A DNA stretch of 64,000 nt. It comes from an uncultured Clostridia bacterium (lineage in GTDB: Bacteria > Bacillota > Clostridia > Christensenellales > Borkfalkiaceae). The number at the start of each line of letters is the position of its first letter. Positions within the stretch are counted from its first letter, which is position 1. Shown here in pieces: positions 8,090 through 16,172 of this stretch. The translations under genes were made by a program, and so were the position numbers. The notes below the pieces were generated by a model. The model worked only from the letters and a program-made list of their open reading frames with translations, made no database searches and had not been told where the DNA came from. The stretch is taken from assembly GCA_947628505.1 (NCBI GenBank), contig CANRAD010000013.1, positions 1 through 64,000 on the forward strand, written 5' to 3'.

Positions 8090-8656
8090 ATGATAGAACA
8101 GGTTGAAGAAATACTGCTTACGCTCGACGATAAACTTTCCAAGACGTTGAACGTTCTGAAAGAGGATTATGCCGCCGTGCGCGCTGGCCGCGCCAACCCG
8201 CATATTCTCGACAAGATAAACGTCGACTATTACGGCGTGCCCACGCCCATAAACCAGACGTCGAATATCTCCGTGCAGGAGGGAAGATGCCTCGTAATTT
8301 CCCCGTGGGACGTATCTTTGTTGAAGAGCATAGAAAAGGCTTTGCAGGTTTCCAATATCGGCATAACGCCCACCAACGACGGTAAAGTTATAAGGCTGGC
8401 TTTCCCGCAGCTCACGGAAGAGAGAAGAAAGGAGCTTTCCAAACAGGTCAAAAAAATGGGCGAGGACGCCAAAGTCGCGCAGAGGAACGTCCGCCGCGAG
8501 GCTTTGGAGGCATTGAAAAAGCTGAAAGCGGATAAACTTATTTCCGAGGACGAATTTTCCAATTGCGAAGCCGATGTGGAAAAATACGTATCCGAGGCCG
8601 TTTCGGGCGTCGACGCGCTTGTGGCCGCCAAGGATAAGGAGATAATGACGGTATAA
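8090..8656 (+). CDS. frr: Ribosome recycling factor
   Basis: RRF splits post-termination 70S ribosomes together with EF-G. The 188-residue protein has the expected three-helix-bundle/beta domain layout: the VRAGRANPHILDKINVDYYG motif, the PINQ hinge strand, and the C-terminal helix with RRKELSKQVKKMGEDAKVAQRN-type charged residues. AAGGAGG stands seven bases before the ATG. Its TAA overlaps the uppS ATG by one base, indicating translational coupling. Confidence 0.97.
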   Translation: MIEQVEEILLTLDDKLSKTLNVLKEDYAAVRAGRANPHILDKINVDYYGVPTPINQTSNISVQEGRCLVISPWDVSLLKSIEKALQVSNIGITPTNDGKVIRLAFPQLTEERRKELSKQVKKMGEDAKVAQRNVRREALEALKKLKADKLISEDEFSNCEADVEKYVSEAVSGVDALVAAKDKEIMTV

Positions 8657-9351
8657 TGTCTCGCGCACTCAATTCCGTTCCCCGTCATGTAGGGATAATA
8701 ATGGACGGCAACGGCAGATGGGCGAAAAAGAGGCTCATGCCGCGTTCATACGGGCATAACGCCGGCATGAAGGCCATGATTAAAATATCCGAGCGCGCCG
8801 CCGAACGCGGAATAGAATATCTCACGGTGTACGCGCTCTCGACGGAGAATATAATTTCCCGCCCCGCCGACGAGCTCGAAGGGTTATATAACCTTTTGAG
8901 AAAATATTTCGGCGAAAACGCGCAAAAGCTGTGCGCCGAGGGCTCCGCGATAAAGATAATCGGCGACCTTTCGGCACTGCCGCCGGACGTTGAGGAGCTC
9001 TTGAAAAAGGGAGAGGCAAATTCTCCCGAAAACGCCCGGTTCACTTTGGTATTCGCCATAAACTACGGTTCGCGTTCGGAGATAGCTCGCGCCGCAAATC
9101 TTGCGGCCGCAAAGGGCGGGATAACCGAAGAGAGCCTTGAAAACGAACTGTACACCGCGGGCATACCCGCGCCCGACCTCATAATCCGCACGGGCGGAGA
9201 GATGAGGCTTTCCAATTTTCTCTTATATCAGGCGGCGTATGCCGAACTTTATTTCACGAAAGTGTTGTTTCCGGATTTCACTCCGGCGCATTTCGATAAG
9301 GCAATAGAAGAATATATGTCCAGAGAGAGGCGCTACGGCGGCTCACGCTGA
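8656..9351 (+). CDS. uppS: Undecaprenyl diphosphate synthase (isoprenyl transferase)
   Basis: This cis-prenyltransferase extends farnesyl diphosphate with IPP to the C55 carrier used in peptidoglycan and wall glycan export. The 231-residue protein carries MDGNGRWAKKR, with the catalytic Asp in the first residues, the NYGSRSEI loop, and the RTGGEMRLSNFLLYQAAYAE signature near the C-terminus. The usual RLS is retained. The ATG overlaps the frr stop, and cdsA follows 19 bases later with its own AAGGAG. Confidence 0.96.
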   Translation: MSRALNSVPRHVGIIMDGNGRWAKKRLMPRSYGHNAGMKAMIKISERAAERGIEYLTVYALSTENIISRPADELEGLYNLLRKYFGENAQKLCAEGSAIKIIGDLSALPPDVEELLKKGEANSPENARFTLVFAINYGSRSEIARAANLAAAKGGITEESLENELYTAGIPAPDLIIRTGGEMRLSNFLLYQAAYAELYFTKVLFPDFTPAHFDKAIEEYMSRERRYGGSR

Positions 9352-9370
9352 ATTTTGTAAGGAGTTTGCG

Positions 9371-10321
9371 ATGCAGACTGTAGAAAAACCCGACGATAAA
9401 AAACACAATATGAAGTTGAGATGCATAACCGGCGCGTGTTATTTGCTTGCGTGGGTTGCGCTGTGCTCGATGAAATGGATAATCCCGGGCGGTTACGGCG
9501 CGCTCGGGTTCGACGCCGTTTTCTGCGTCGTTTCGATAATAGGCAGCATGGAATTTCTCAACGCAATAGGCGGCATATCCACGCCGCAACGCGCGTTCAC
9601 GATTGCTTTTGCGGCAGTCGTCGTGCCCTTGCACGTGGCGGTGCAGATGACTATGCAAGCGGGGCTTCTCGCCGTCGCGTGCGCGTTCTGCGTATACGTA
9701 ATGTTCCTTGCGGCGACGTCCGTATTCGATCACAGACGCTCCACCGTAAAAGGTACGATAAACTGTATTTTCTGCATGCTGTATTGCGGAGTGCTTTCCG
9801 CGCTTCTTTCCTCGATAAATCATTTGCCGCGCAATTCGATGGTCGCGATATTGCTTCTTTTCATGTCGACCGTTCTCTGCGATACGGGTGCGTTCTTCGT
9901 GGGCAGTTTGCTCAAAAAATATATCCCGATGAAGCTCGCGCCCCAGCTTTCGCCCAATAAAACGGTTATAGGCGCCATCGGAGGACTTTTGGGCGGCGTG
10001 TTCGGAGCCATACTCGCATATATCACCATTTACTATTTCGGAGGAATGAACGGGCAAATAGTATATGTGGGCATGAACGGCGTAGACCTTACGTTTACGA
10101 GCGAAGCCATTCATCCCATAGTAACTTTCATTCTCGTAGGACTTGCCACTTCCGTGCTCGCGCAGATAGGCGATTTGTTCGAAAGCGCGATAAAACGCGA
10201 ATGCGGGATAAAGGATATGGGAAAATTACTCCCCGGCCACGGCGGAATCCTCGACAGGTTCGACAGTATGCTCTATTGCTCGGTTGTCGTTCTTCTGTGC
10301 TTCGGCACTATAATTATCTGA
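9371..10321 (+). CDS. cdsA: Phosphatidate cytidylyltransferase
   Basis: CdsA makes CDP-diacylglycerol from phosphatidate and CTP, the branch point of phospholipid synthesis. The 316-residue protein has about eight hydrophobic segments, a short cytoplasmic N-terminal extension of about 17 polar residues, and the family signature near the C-terminus (SAIKRECGIKDMGKLLPGHG, then GILDRFDS) with the catalytic Asp pair. It is the fourth gene of the pyrH run; a terminator follows, so dxr has its own promoter. Confidence 0.95.
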   Translation: MQTVEKPDDKKHNMKLRCITGACYLLAWVALCSMKWIIPGGYGALGFDAVFCVVSIIGSMEFLNAIGGISTPQRAFTIAFAAVVVPLHVAVQMTMQAGLLAVACAFCVYVMFLAATSVFDHRRSTVKGTINCIFCMLYCGVLSALLSSINHLPRNSMVAILLLFMSTVLCDTGAFFVGSLLKKYIPMKLAPQLSPNKTVIGAIGGLLGGVFGAILAYITIYYFGGMNGQIVYVGMNGVDLTFTSEAIHPIVTFILVGLATSVLAQIGDLFESAIKRECGIKDMGKLLPGHGGILDRFDSMLYCSVVVLLCFGTIII

Positions 10322-10353
10322 GTTTGCGTCGCGCAGCGAAAGGCATGCGCTTG

Positions 10354-10381
10354 AGCCCCGCGATTATTCGCGGGGCTTTTG
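10354..10381 (+). terminator. Terminator between cdsA and dxr
   Basis: A 9-bp stem AGCCCCGCG / CGCGGGGCT with loop ATTATT is followed by TTTT. Confidence 0.8.
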
Positions 10382-10404
10382 TCATTAAAAATAATGTTTA
10401 CGGG

Positions 10405-10410
10405 TATAAT
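10405..10410 (+). promoter_or_regulatory. -10 element abutting the dxr start codon
   Basis: A perfect TATAAT ends five bases before the dxr ATG, so transcription would begin on or next to the start codon. The -35 region is poor. No ribosome binding site exists between the preceding terminator and the ATG. Confidence 0.5.
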
Positions 10411-10415
10411 ATAAA

Positions 10416-11495
10416 ATGAAAAAAATCGTGCTTATAGGCAGTACGGGTTCGATAGGCAGACAGGTTATCGGAGTTGTAAAAAATCACCCCACGGAATTTG
10501 AGATAATCGCCTTGTGCGCCGGCGTTCGCAGCGACGCGTTGGCTCGTCAGGCGCAGGAGCTGGGCGTGCCGGTCTACGTAAACGACGCGCAGGCGGCCGC
10601 GATACCCGAAGCCGATTTGATTTTCAACGCCGCGGCGGGCTTTGCGGGGCTGAGTTACAGCCTTGCCGCGCTTTCGCACGGGAAGACGCTCGCGCTGGCG
10701 AATAAAGAGACGCTCGTGTGCGCGGGGGAACTCGCGCTTTCCGAGGCCGAAAAGCACGGCGGGAAGATAATCCCCGTCGACAGCGAACACTCGGCCATAT
10801 GGCAGTGTCTTTCGTTCAATACTCGCGCGCCTATGAAAAGGCTGATAATAACCGCGAGCGGCGGAGCTCTCAGGGGAATGAAGAGAGAGGAGCTCGGAAA
10901 GGTTACCTATGAGCAAGTTCTCGCTCACCCCACATGGAAGATGGGGCCGAAGATAACCGTCGACAGCGCAACTCTTGCGAACAAGGGCTATGAAGTCATT
11001 GAAGCGCATATGCTTTACGGCGCGCCTTATTCCAAGATAGAAACGGTCATTCAGCCCACGAGTATTGTTCACTCCCTCGTAGAGTTCGAGGACGGCGCAG
11101 TGCTCGCACAGCTCGGATATCCCTCAATGGAGATACCCATACAGCTTGCGCTCAGCTATCCCGAACGTCTGAAAACCAACGTCCCGCCCATGGATTTCGG
11201 AAAACCTTTCGATATTTCGTTCGAACCGCTCGTAAGAAGCGATTATCCGCTGTACGATCTCGCGCTTTCGTGCGGCGAAAGAGGCGGACTGTATCCGTTG
11301 GCGTTCAACGCCGCGGACGAAGTGGCCGTGCACGCATTTCTCGACGGCGAGGTTTCGTTTACGGATATATTCGGAATAGTCGAAGGCGCCGTCGAAAAAA
11401 CTCCGTCCGCGCGTGCGGATAATGCGGATATCCTTATAAACGAGGATATGGAAGCGAGAATACGCGCACGGGAAATTATAAAGAATATCAGATGA
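10416..11495 (+). CDS. dxr: 1-deoxy-D-xylulose 5-phosphate reductoisomerase
   Basis: Dxr converts DXP to methylerythritol phosphate with NADPH, committing carbon to the MEP isoprenoid route that feeds UppS. The 359-residue protein starts with the NADPH-binding loop KIVLIGSTGSIGRQ, which fixes the start because the glycine loop begins at residue 7. The metal-binding segment PVDSEHSAIWQ and the substrate loop ITASGGALRG with HPTWKMGPKITVDSATLANK-like context are present. There is no Shine-Dalgarno sequence and TATAAT lies immediately upstream, so the mRNA may be leaderless. It overlaps rseP by four bases. Confidence 0.96.
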   Translation: MKKIVLIGSTGSIGRQVIGVVKNHPTEFEIIALCAGVRSDALARQAQELGVPVYVNDAQAAAIPEADLIFNAAAGFAGLSYSLAALSHGKTLALANKETLVCAGELALSEAEKHGGKIIPVDSEHSAIWQCLSFNTRAPMKRLIITASGGALRGMKREELGKVTYEQVLAHPTWKMGPKITVDSATLANKGYEVIEAHMLYGAPYSKIETVIQPTSIVHSLVEFEDGAVLAQLGYPSMEIPIQLALSYPERLKTNVPPMDFGKPFDISFEPLVRSDYPLYDLALSCGERGGLYPLAFNAADEVAVHAFLDGEVSFTDIFGIVEGAVEKTPSARADNADILINEDMEARIRAREIIKNIR

Positions 11496-12610
11496 CTTTG
11501 CTATCGTTTTCGTCGGTGATGTCGACGATAGGCTCGGTGCTTATTGCGGTGCTAATATTGCTCGTAATGATAACCGTGCACGAATTCGGACATTATATCG
11601 CCGGCAAAGCCTTAAAATTCAGAATAAACGAGTTCGCCATAGGCTTCGGCCCCGGGCTTTTCAGGCATACGTCCAAAAAGACGGGCGAGGTATTTTCCGT
11701 AAGGCTGTTGCCTCTCGGGGGCTTTTGCGCTTTCGAGGGCGAGGACGGCGATGAGGACGAAGAGAACGAAATAAGCGAAAACGCTTTCACGCGCAAGGCG
11801 CCATGGAAGAGGATAATAGTTCTTTTGGCGGGCCCCTTGATGAACTACGTGCTCGCCGTCTTTCTCATAATAATATCCATGTTCGCTTTCGGGCAGATGG
11901 TATTCAGAGTGGACGGCATAGTAACCGAAGACGTGCCTCAACAGTATCTCGAATATTCCCTCGAAGACGGCGATCTCATCTTGCAGGCGGAGGGGACGAG
12001 AATATATCTGACAAGCGATTTCGTGTCGGCTCTGAACGGCAGAAAAGAGGGCGAGAAAGTAAATTTTCTCGTGTTCAGGGACGGCGCGGAAAAGGAAATA
12101 GAGGTAATGCTACGCGCGGACTGTTCTTTCAGAAATTCCGCCGACGTTTCCGGGCTCTGGAAAGCCTTGGGAGTGGATATCAACGAGAGCAACTATTATA
12201 AGCTCTCCATAGAAAATTACCGCTTCGGATTCTGGGAAACCCTCGGTCGGTCGTTTGCGTATTCCGGCCGCATAGCCGGCACCATATTCAAAGTGCTCGG
12301 CGAACTTCTGACCGGCAATCTCGGCCTCAACGCTATGGGCGGTCCGGTTACCACGATAAAACTGACGAGCCGGATTGCCACGCAGAGCTGGCAGAATTTC
12401 TTCGAAATAGCTGCATATATAGGCGTGAATTTGGCGGTATTCAATCTTCTGCCCATTCCCGCTCTCGACGGCAGTAAAATAGTCTTCTGTCTCATAGAGT
12501 GGATATTCCGAAAGCCCGTGCCCCGGAAAATCGAGGCGATAATCCACGCCGTCGGCTTCGTGCTCATTCTCGCTTTCGCCGTTATTTTGGATGTGTTGCA
12601 ATTTGTGTAA
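11492..12610 (+). CDS. rseP: Site-2 protease RseP/RasP
   Basis: This intramembrane zinc metalloprotease cleaves anti-sigma factors and leftover signal peptides within the membrane. The 372-residue protein has the HEFGH zinc motif in the first transmembrane helix (about residue 32), a central PDZ-like domain (about 145-230), and the second-half motif NLLPIPALDG with the third metal ligand. Length and layout match the Bacillus enzyme. It is coupled to dxr by an ATGA overlap, as in other Bacillota, but proS and polC, which usually follow, are absent; a terminator and the convergent thiamine transporter gene come next. Confidence 0.95.
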   Translation: MTLLSFSSVMSTIGSVLIAVLILLVMITVHEFGHYIAGKALKFRINEFAIGFGPGLFRHTSKKTGEVFSVRLLPLGGFCAFEGEDGDEDEENEISENAFTRKAPWKRIIVLLAGPLMNYVLAVFLIIISMFAFGQMVFRVDGIVTEDVPQQYLEYSLEDGDLILQAEGTRIYLTSDFVSALNGRKEGEKVNFLVFRDGAEKEIEVMLRADCSFRNSADVSGLWKALGVDINESNYYKLSIENYRFGFWETLGRSFAYSGRIAGTIFKVLGELLTGNLGLNAMGGPVTTIKLTSRIATQSWQNFFEIAAYIGVNLAVFNLLPIPALDGSKIVFCLIEWIFRKPVPRKIEAIIHAVGFVLILAFAVILDVLQFV

Positions 12611-12644
12611 ATAATCATACGGCCGGAGATTTACGGCAAAAGAT

Positions 12645-12677
12645 AAGCGGAGCGCAGAATTATCTGCGCTCCGCTTT
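12645..12677. terminator. Bidirectional terminator between rseP and the thiamine transporter gene
   Basis: A 14-bp perfect stem AAGCGGAGCGCAGA / TCTGCGCTCCGCTT with a 4-nt loop lies between the two convergent genes. Confidence 0.8.
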
Positions 12678-12698
12678 AAAATTGCGGGATATGTGAAA

Positions 12699-13970
12699 TT
12701 ATTTCTTCTCGTCGGCCGCCGAAGCCTCTTCCTCAACGGGAATGGCCGCGCTGTCCGCTGCGGGCGTTTCAGCCGTCTTTTCCTCTTCCGCGGTCGCGGC
12801 GGGAGAGGCCTTCTTTGCGCCCAAAGCCGTATAGCGGTCAATCTGCGTTCTGAAATTCTTCGAAGAGAACAGCAGTATTCCGGCGACGATAACAATGATT
12901 ACGTCCGGGATTACATACATTACCTGATAGAGGAAGCTGTAAAAATAGGGATTTGCAAGCGCTTCGATTCCGTATGCGTCGACATATCCTGCGCCGTAGG
13001 AGCCGAACGCAAGCGCGCCCGATACGAAGTGGGAGATAAATCTCACAAGGCCGGCGATGGCCGCGCCGAGCGAGAATTGCAGACGGGGCTTGCCGTCAAA
13101 CACTTTGAGGTTGCGCAAAATTCCCGCAAGTCCGATTCCCGCGAACGCCACGGGGTAGTCCAGAAGGAATTGCGCGGGATGAAGTATCCAGGGATCCTGT
13201 ATTGCTTGCAAAATGCCGCACACCATTCCGGCGAGCGCGCCCTTTCTTATTCCGAACATATAGGAATACAGCATGAGCGGGAGAGTGGAAGCAAAGGTTA
13301 TGGAGCCGCCGAAGGGCATCTTGAAAAACCTTACATAGGAGAGCGCGAAGCTCATCGCTATGCACACGGCGGCGAAGCTCAGAGAGCGCGAATCAAAAGG
13401 CCTTGAATTTTTGTCGACGAAAATCGCCGTCAGCGCAATCGCCGCGATAATGGCCGCCGCGCCCAGATAGAGCGCCACGTTCTGGCCTACGTCGAGTTTT
13501 ACGCCGTTGAGATGTTCGGGATCGCCGGAGGCGTAATATACTATGAGGCATATTATGACGGCGATAAGAGCGGCGCCCATGGCGGAATATGCCGCAATCT
13601 TCACGGATTTCAAGGGCTTTACCAAAACGGCAATTATGCCCAAAACCGCGACTATCGCAAACGCGAGCATGGGATAATAAGTCATCGGCGTAAAGTATTC
13701 GTCCTCGCCGACGTCTATTTTAAAGTAAATTACCGTGAACAGAATTATAGACGTAACGGCGTAGGCAAGCGCGAAAAAGGCGAATATTTTGTTCACCAAA
13801 GGTTGACCGCCCTTTTTCACCGCAAACTTGCAGACGATAAACGCCAGAACCGCGGCTATGGCTATCCATACCATAGAACTTATGGCGGCGTTTTCAAGGC
13901 CGTTGAAATCGATGAAGAACGACTCCACGTCCTTCAACAGGTCCTGAAAAGAGAGTAACGAAGAAACCAT
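12699..13970 (-). CDS. thiT: ThiT-like thiamine ECF transporter S component with N-terminal membrane extension
   Basis: Start 13970 is chosen because AAGGAGG lies 7-13 bases upstream; an earlier frame opening would run into the riboswitch terminator. Residues ~195-385 match the ThiT family: six helices with MPFGGSITFASTLPLMLYSY, FGIRKGALAGMVCGILQ and HPAQFLLDYPVAFAGIGLAG. ThiT proteins are normally ~190 residues; here ~195 extra residues with about five more hydrophobic segments precede the domain, and an Ala/Glu-rich tail of ~40 residues follows. The S component binds thiamine and needs the shared EcfAA'T energising module, which is not in this window. A TPP riboswitch in the leader independently supports the thiamine assignment. 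Confidence 0.9.
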   Translation of the reverse strand: MVSSLLSFQDLLKDVESFFIDFNGLENAAISSMVWIAIAAVLAFIVCKFAVKKGGQPLVNKIFAFFALAYAVTSIILFTVIYFKIDVGEDEYFTPMTYYPMLAFAIVAVLGIIAVLVKPLKSVKIAAYSAMGAALIAVIICLIVYYASGDPEHLNGVKLDVGQNVALYLGAAAIIAAIALTAIFVDKNSRPFDSRSLSFAAVCIAMSFALSYVRFFKMPFGGSITFASTLPLMLYSYMFGIRKGALAGMVCGILQAIQDPWILHPAQFLLDYPVAFAGIGLAGILRNLKVFDGKPRLQFSLGAAIAGLVRFISHFVSGALAFGSYGAGYVDAYGIEALANPYFYSFLYQVMYVIPDVIIVIVAGILLFSSKNFRTQIDRYTALGAKKASPAATAEEEKTAETPAADSAAIPVEEEASAADEKK

Positions 13971-13989
13971 AAAACCTCCTTTTAACCGC

Positions 13990-14033
13990 CGAAAATAAAA
14001 AAGCCTTCCCCATAAAAAATTTAGGGAATGCCC
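13990..14033 (-). terminator. Terminator (expression platform) of the TPP riboswitch
   Basis: On the minus strand GCATTCCC pairs with GGGGAAGGC (one mismatch) and is followed by TTTTTTATTTT, between the aptamer and the ribosome binding site. It would stop transcription when TPP is bound. Confidence 0.75.
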
Positions 14034-14040
14034 GAAAAAA

Positions 14041-14131
14041 TCTCTTTGCACTATCGCTCAACAATTACGTTGCCGATTCAAAGGGTATAATCTCAGCCGC
14101 GGCACGAAAATATTTCCGCAGCACCCCCGAC
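14041..14131 (-). promoter_or_regulatory. TPP riboswitch (THI element)
   Basis: The minus strand shows the conserved aptamer blocks in order: GGGGGTGCT, GGCTGAGAT, ACCCTTTGAA, GTAAT and the closing GCG...GCAAAGAGA region. These are the pyrimidine-sensor and pyrophosphate-sensor helices of the family. It lies between a promoter and a terminator ahead of the thiamine transporter gene. Confidence 0.9.
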
Positions 14132-14146
14132 GATTAAACTAAATAA

Positions 14147-14175
14147 ATTATATTGCAATTATCCCCCAAAGTCAA
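14147..14175 (-). promoter_or_regulatory. Promoter of the thiamine transporter transcript
   Basis: TTGACT and TATAAT are separated by 17 bp on the minus strand, just upstream of the riboswitch. Confidence 0.85.
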
Positions 14176-14204
14176 TTGAAATTTCACGGCAATTGTTATA
14201 TAAT
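14176..14204 (+). promoter_or_regulatory. Promoter of the YfbR-like gene
   Basis: TTGAAA and TATAAT are 17 bp apart. Its -35 directly abuts the -35 of the divergent thiamine transporter promoter. Confidence 0.8.
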
Positions 14205-14230
14205 TTATAAAAACCAGAGAGGAAAGAACA

Positions 14231-14818
14231 ATGTCCTATAATTTTTTTGCCTTCATGGACAGAATGAAGTATATAAAGCGCTGGCAACTCATGCGCTCGG
14301 TGCGCGAGGAGAACATTATGGAGCACTCCGAGCAGGTTGCAATGCTCACCCACGCGCTCGCAGTCATAAACAATAAAGTGTTCGGCGGTTCGGCCGACGC
14401 TGGCAAAGCCGTCATCTACGCCGTTTATCACGAGTGCAGCGAAGTTATGACGGGCGATCTTCCCACGCCCATAAAATATTTCAACAACTCCATTCACGGC
14501 GCGTATAAAGAGCTCGAAGACAGGGCGTGCGACAAACTGCTTGCAACCCTCCCGAATGAGTTGCAGGGCGAAATGGAGAACTTTATGAAGCCCGATACGG
14601 CGAGCGTCGAATATAAGCTCATGAAGGCGGCGGACAGGCTTGCCGCATATATAAAATGTCTCGAAGAGCTCCGAAGCGGCAACGGCGAATTCGCCAAAGC
14701 GGAGAAGTCTATAAAAGCCGACCTTTTATCCCGCAGAATGCCCGAAGTGGACTACTTTTTCGAGCGTTTCATTTCCGCGTTCGAACTCTCGCTCGACGAG
14801 CTCGAAGGCATAGAGTAA
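14231..14818 (+). CDS. yfbR: YfbR-like HD-domain 5'-deoxynucleotidase
   Basis: YfbR dephosphorylates deoxyribonucleoside 5'-monophosphates. The 195-residue protein aligns along its whole length with the E. coli enzyme: FMDRMKYIKRWQLMRSVREE near the N-terminus, the metal His in MEHSEQVAML, the TGDLPTPIKYFN segment, and the last metal ligand in KAADRLAAYIKCLEE. At the HD doublet the sequence is HE (YHECSEV), a conservative but unusual change at a metal ligand; whether this alters metal use is unknown. AGAGGAAAG precedes the ATG. It stands alone, divergent from the thiamine transporter gene. Confidence 0.9.
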   Translation: MSYNFFAFMDRMKYIKRWQLMRSVREENIMEHSEQVAMLTHALAVINNKVFGGSADAGKAVIYAVYHECSEVMTGDLPTPIKYFNNSIHGAYKELEDRACDKLLATLPNELQGEMENFMKPDTASVEYKLMKAADRLAAYIKCLEELRSGNGEFAKAEKSIKADLLSRRMPEVDYFFERFISAFELSLDELEGIE

Positions 14819-14840
14819 GTTTTTTACGCGACAAATTTAT

Positions 14841-14865
14841 CCCGCCCGCGGCGTTCGCCGCGGGC
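14841..14865. repeat. 25-bp hairpin repeat, copy 1
   Basis: The 9-bp stem GCCCGCGGC / GCCGCGGGC with loop GTTC, preceded by CCC, is identical to the sequence at 16173-16197. It sits after the yfbR stop and may serve as its terminator, although the T tract is poor. Confidence 0.6.
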
Positions 14866-14879
14866 TTTCGCGATTTTAT

Positions 14880-14941
14880 CGGAAAATTTTCCGAAAAGAA
14901 TGTCAAAACGCTTGACAGCGCTGGGGGGGGGCGTGTATAAT
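14880..14941 (+). promoter_or_regulatory. Promoter with a G9 tract in its spacer, plus upstream palindrome
   Basis: TTGACA (14912-14917) and TATAAT (14936-14941) are separated by 18 bp that include nine consecutive Gs (14923-14931). A perfect 14-bp palindrome, CGGAAAATTTTCCG (14880-14893), lies 18 bp upstream of the -35 and may be an operator. Length changes in the G run would alter spacer length. Confidence 0.75.
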
Positions 14942-14973
14942 GAGAATATGACAACACAAGGAGATCGAAGAAC

Positions 14974-16152
14974 ATGAAGAAAAAAATTCTTATGATTATC
15001 GTTTCGTTTGCGCTTGTCGTTTGTTGCGCGTTCGCGCTTGTAGCGTGCGGTAACGGCAACGAAGACGAGGGCAATTACAGCGAAACGTTTACGGGCGTAG
15101 CTTCCGAGGCGTCCTATGAAAGCGAGGACGCCGCCGCCGCGGCTTTCGTCGCCAACGAGATTTGCGGATATACGACAGAGGCGAGCTTCGTGGAATATCG
15201 GAAGTCCGCCGACCTTACCGCGGAGGAAATAGCCGCTCTCAACGTGTCCGGCCCGGACGCGGTAGTCGGGGCGGAACGCGGCGTGGTGGAATACAGCGTA
15301 GCGCAGCCCGTCGCTATAAGCGCGGCGGCCGCCGCGGGAAGCAAAACTCAGAAAGTCTGCATACTTCGCCTCGAATCCGGCGAGGTCAAGTACTATGTCC
15401 CCGCCCTCAGCCCGGGCGAAACGCTTACGAAGAGCTATTATCAGTCGGTAAACGACATTTCGAATTACAGAAATTGCTCGTATACTATGAAAATGAAGAG
15501 CGATGCGACGGTTTCCGGCAACGGAATGACAATATATCCCTTGAAAATGGATACAACTTACGAATGCAAAATAAGCGAAACGAGCGCGTATCTGAAAATG
15601 ACTACATATTCCGAAGTACTTGATAATGAGACCATGAGTTACATCAAATCAAACAAAATCGTTCTCGAAGTCTATATCTTCGAGGACAACGGCTTGAAGG
15701 CGGCGGCAAGAGTAGATAACGGAAATTGGGCGGCCGACTCCGTCGAGAATCTGGGCTTCGACTATCAGTCGATAGACGATATGATATCCGTCGAGCAGGT
15801 GGAAAATCAGGATTGGACGTTTTTCACAAAGACAAAAGACGGCTTCGAAATAAGCTCCGATAAACTCCAAAGTTTTCTCAACATGTATCTTGAAAACGAA
15901 GAAAACGAAAGCATTAAACAACTTATGAGCTCTTATTCAGGAACGACAATGAGCGGAAACGCGAGATTTTACGTAACGGAAGGCAAGATATCCAAGGCAA
16001 ACGTCTCGCTTGGCATGCAGAGCCCTATCAGCGACATTGCCGGCGGCAATATAAATGTTTCGTGCACGGTCGGTTGCAATTATTACAATTTCGGCACTAC
16101 CGTGATAAACGTGCCCGCAGAAGTAAGAAGCATCCTCGAAACAAACGGTTAA
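14974..16152 (+). CDS. Putative lipoprotein of unknown function
   Basis: The 392-residue product starts with three lysines, a hydrophobic segment and the lipobox LVAC, with the lipidated Cys at about residue 25, so it should be anchored on the outer membrane face of a monoderm cell. No known domain is recognised. The mature region is soluble; residues ~165-390 look like an antiparallel beta-rich fold with alternating polar and hydrophobic residues (YTMKMKSDATVSG, VSLGMQSPISD), reminiscent in style of LolA-like lipoproteins but without a convincing match. AAGGAG precedes the ATG. Its promoter contains a G9 tract, which hints at phase-variable expression, and the gene lies between two identical 25-bp hairpins. 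Confidence 0.8.
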   Translation: MKKKILMIIVSFALVVCCAFALVACGNGNEDEGNYSETFTGVASEASYESEDAAAAAFVANEICGYTTEASFVEYRKSADLTAEEIAALNVSGPDAVVGAERGVVEYSVAQPVAISAAAAAGSKTQKVCILRLESGEVKYYVPALSPGETLTKSYYQSVNDISNYRNCSYTMKMKSDATVSGNGMTIYPLKMDTTYECKISETSAYLKMTTYSEVLDNETMSYIKSNKIVLEVYIFEDNGLKAAARVDNGNWAADSVENLGFDYQSIDDMISVEQVENQDWTFFTKTKDGFEISSDKLQSFLNMYLENEENESIKQLMSSYSGTTMSGNARFYVTEGKISKANVSLGMQSPISDIAGGNINVSCTVGCNYYNFGTTVINVPAEVRSILETNG

Positions 16153-16172
16153 AACTCAAAAAACAACATTAA

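Noticed and set aside
14974-16152. Phase-variation tract inside the coding sequence
   Set aside because: No long homopolymer lies within the gene; the G9 run is only in the promoter.
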